Of a stretch of 64,000 nucleotides of DNA, positions 62,228 through 64,000 are shown piece after piece. Every line of letters starts with the position of its first letter. The stretch's first letter is position 1. A program made the position numbers and the translations under genes. The stretch comes from UBA4416 sp040387555 (lineage in GTDB: Bacteria > Bacteroidota > Bacteroidia > B-17B0 > Aurantibacillaceae). Where the stretch lies: positions 186,001 through 250,000 of the forward strand of contig JAZKDO010000006.1 of assembly GCA_040387555.1 (NCBI GenBank), written 5' to 3'. The notes beneath the pieces are model-generated. The model was given only the letters and a program-made list of their open reading frames with translations. It made no database searches and was not told where the DNA came from.

Positions 62228-63097
62228 TTGCTAAATCCATCGAACATAAAGACATTTCTTTTATCAGGAATATTATTTTTATTTTTTTCCTGCAGCAAAT
62301 CGTCTGATCCTCTTGAAGATAAAGGAAAAGTGATTGCGAAAGTAAATGCGGCTAATTTATTTGCAGCGGACTTAGAGCAAATAGTTCCCAGGGGTTTATC
62401 AATGGCTGACAGTACTGCATTTGTCCAAACCTTTATTAATAAATGGGCTTATAATGAAGTATTTTATCAGCAAGCCGTAAATTATTTAACGGAGGAAGAA
62501 GCGGATATTACCAAAGAACTAGAGGCATACAAAAAAGAATTATTGTCTTACAAATTTCAAACAAAGCTGATTGAAGAAAAACTCGATACCACAATAACTG
62601 CTTCACAAATTGAAAGCTTTTATAACTTAAATTCTCAAAATTTTCTACTAAAAAACAATATTGTAAAAGTGCTGTACGTGAAAACCCCTTTGAATATTCC
62701 TAATTTAGCAAAACTAAAAAAACTGTGTTATTCAACAAATCCAAATGATGCCGAGCAGTTGAAAAGTATGTGTATTCAATATGCCAATAATTTTTTCATG
62801 AATGATAACACCTGGTTGATGTTTGATGACCTAAAAAAAGAGATCAATCAGTTAAATGAAGTTCCGGAATATAATATTCAAAACGGTAAAACATTTGAGT
62901 TTACTGATGCCACAAGTTTCTATTTTTTGAAGATTATTGAGGTGAAATCTAAAAATACTTTATCTCCTATAAATTTTGAAAAAAATAATATCAAAAACAT
63001 GCTGATTAACCAAAGAAAACAACAATTAATTAATACCATCAGAAAAGACTTTTTTGATAAAGCTAAAACAAATAAAGATTTAGAAATTTATAATTAA
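62228..63097 (+). CDS. SurA-N/PpiC-related periplasmic lipoprotein; start uncertain
   Basis: About 289 residues. The lipobox LFFSC is followed by SKSSDPLEDKGKVIAKVN, and the rest is a helical SurA/PpiD-type chaperone region. No clear parvulin motifs are present, so it may be a chaperone only. No ATG lies before the signal sequence. TTG 62228 gives an n-region MLNPSNIK, while ATA 62246 would give the more usual short start with Lys at position 2. The gene sits 17 bases behind a strong terminator and 9 bases before surA, so it probably shares transcription with surA. Confidence 0.75.
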   Translation: MLNPSNIKTFLLSGILFLFFSCSKSSDPLEDKGKVIAKVNAANLFAADLEQIVPRGLSMADSTAFVQTFINKWAYNEVFYQQAVNYLTEEEADITKELEAYKKELLSYKFQTKLIEEKLDTTITASQIESFYNLNSQNFLLKNNIVKVLYVKTPLNIPNLAKLKKLCYSTNPNDAEQLKSMCIQYANNFFMNDNTWLMFDDLKKEINQLNEVPEYNIQNGKTFEFTDATSFYFLKIIEVKSKNTLSPINFEKNNIKNMLINQRKQQLINTIRKDFFDKAKTNKDLEIYN

Positions 63098-63106
63098 CTT
63101 AGTAAA

Positions 63107-64000
63107 ATGAACTTAAAACTTGCATTTACCTTTTTATGTTTAACAACGATTTGCTTTGCTCAACCACAGGTTTTGGATAAGGTTGTTGCTATTGTTGGAA
63201 AAAATCCATTGCTTTTATCAGAAGTGGAAACCAACTTGCTACAGCAAAGAGAGCAAAAAGAAAAAAAAGAATTCAGCCAGGAAGACCGGTGTAAAGTTTT
63301 TGAAGATGTTCTATTCCAAAAATTACTTTTATCACAGGCAGAAAGAGATAGTATTGTTGTTGCAGATGCAGAGGTTGATGGCGAGTTAAACAGAAGGATA
63401 CAGTACTATGTTGGAATGCTTGGCAGTGAAGAAAAATTTGAAGCATTTTACGGTAAGCGAATTAGTGTATTTAAAGATGAATTAAGAGATGATGTAAGAA
63501 ATCAGTTACTTGCTCAGAAAATGCAGCAGAAAGTAACCGGTGATGCAAAACTAACTCCTGGCGAAGTAAAAATATTTTATAACACATTACCTATTGACAG
63601 TTTGCCTCTCATTAATTCAGAATTAGAAATAAGCCATATTATTAGAAAACCACCCATTTCTGATGAAGCAAAAAAAGCTGTTCGCTCTCAACTTGAAGTT
63701 TACAGAAACCGGGTTGTTAACGGAGAGAGCATGAGCGTAATCGCTGCTCTATATAGTGAGGATCCAGGTTCTGCAAAAAATGGAGGACGTTATGAATCAG
63801 TAATGCGCGGACAAATGGTTCCCGAATTTGAAGCAGTGGCTTTTCGTTTAAAAGCAGGCGAAGTATCAGAGATCTTTGAAACGTCCTATGGATATCATTT
63901 TATGCAATTAGTAGCTCGTAAAGGGGAATCGGTTGATGTGAGACATGTATTAATGTCGCCAAAAATTTCTCAGTTGGAAATTATAAAAGCAAAGGAAGAA
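63107..64000 (+). CDS. surA: SurA-type peptidyl-prolyl isomerase, N-terminal part (cut by window end)
   Basis: 298 codons of a periplasmic outer-membrane-protein chaperone. It has a signal peptide (to ICFAQ), then the SurA N-domain opening VLDKVVAIVGKNPLLLSEVE and the helical FKDELRDDVRNQLLAQKM region. A first parvulin domain (about 180-285) contains LEISHIIRKPP, KNGGRYESVMRGQMVPEFE and SYGYHFMQLVARKG. The start of a second parvulin domain (VRHVLMSP) reaches the edge. ATG 63107 follows the previous gene by nine bases. Confidence 0.92.
   Translation, partial: MNLKLAFTFLCLTTICFAQPQVLDKVVAIVGKNPLLLSEVETNLLQQREQKEKKEFSQEDRCKVFEDVLFQKLLLSQAERDSIVVADAEVDGELNRRIQYYVGMLGSEEKFEAFYGKRISVFKDELRDDVRNQLLAQKMQQKVTGDAKLTPGEVKIFYNTLPIDSLPLINSELEISHIIRKPPISDEAKKAVRSQLEVYRNRVVNGESMSVIAALYSEDPGSAKNGGRYESVMRGQMVPEFEAVAFRLKAGEVSEIFETSYGYHFMQLVARKGESVDVRHVLMSPKISQLEIIKAKEE

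Noticed and set aside
1..64000. tRNA, rRNA, CRISPR, prophage, insertion sequence, restriction-modification or toxin-antitoxin genes
   Set aside because: I looked for conserved tRNA arms, repeat-spacer arrays, transposase and integrase motifs and small paired genes, and found none I could support by eye.

Overview
This window looks like a stretch of chromosome from a free-living, AT-rich member of the Bacteroidota. At least eleven proteins pair a signal peptide with the C-terminal sorting domain of the type IX secretion system (T9SS). Many genes are preceded by the Bacteroidota-type promoter TTG-N18-20-TAnnTTTG, Shine-Dalgarno sequences are almost absent, and family-typical genes are present (GSCFA, DUF5723-OmpA, TonB-dependent receptors, DUF4369-TlpA). 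I see no rRNA, tRNA, CRISPR array, transposase, integrase or phage gene.

Layout. 1-743: 5' part of thrS, cut by the window edge. 829-7567: T9SS cargo, with a large GH26/PA14 glycosidase, a tiny sorting-domain-like protein and a tandem pair of recently duplicated proteins. 7671-9485: YceI protein with a palindromic operator in its promoter, a MarR regulator and MiaE. 9610-11265: two small Cys-containing lipoproteins and a MauE/thioredoxin fusion. 11271-18193: housekeeping (HAD phosphatase, GSCFA, ndk, nrnA, malic enzyme) with one secreted esterase. 18298-25617: LRR and choice-of-anchor-B cargo, hydroxyacyl-CoA dehydrogenase, HTTM membrane protein, methyltransferase. 25676-30677: SBBP and RCC1 propeller cargo. 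30995-38098: DoxX/lipoprotein pair, YdeI protein, a sugar-dehydrogenase/cytochrome c/TonB-receptor cluster and a second LRR cargo. 38288-42426: OmpA-family barrel with TSP3 repeats and a large lipoprotein. 42616-52164: prfA, pyrF, a polyhydroxyalkanoate (PHA) synthase locus, mtgA, phosphohexomutase, apt and acyl-CoA dehydrogenase. 52377-58556: an apparent operon of lamin-tail protein, TonB receptor and secreted endonuclease I. 58863-64000: TlpA-like thiol protein and three successive SurA/PpiC-type folding factors, the last cut by the window edge.

How the genes may work together. Most of the accessory content is a secreted or surface proteome exported by a T9SS whose machinery lies outside the window. 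Periplasmic thiol and prolyl-isomerase genes fit the heavy export of Cys-containing proteins and beta-barrels. PHA synthase, hydroxyacyl-CoA and acyl-CoA dehydrogenases and malic enzyme point to carbon storage and acyl-CoA metabolism, but they are scattered and not one operon.

I found no unmistakable new defence or mobile system. The observations most worth checking are: a HAD phosphatase whose only plausible start is ATT, overlapping the upstream stop; a second gene (HTTM) that may also lack a conventional start; a near-perfect operator filling the yceI promoter; the lamin-tail/TonB receptor/endonuclease I operon as a candidate extracellular-DNA system; and an RCC1 protein with 14 blades. 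All family names are from recognition of motifs by eye, not from database searches.
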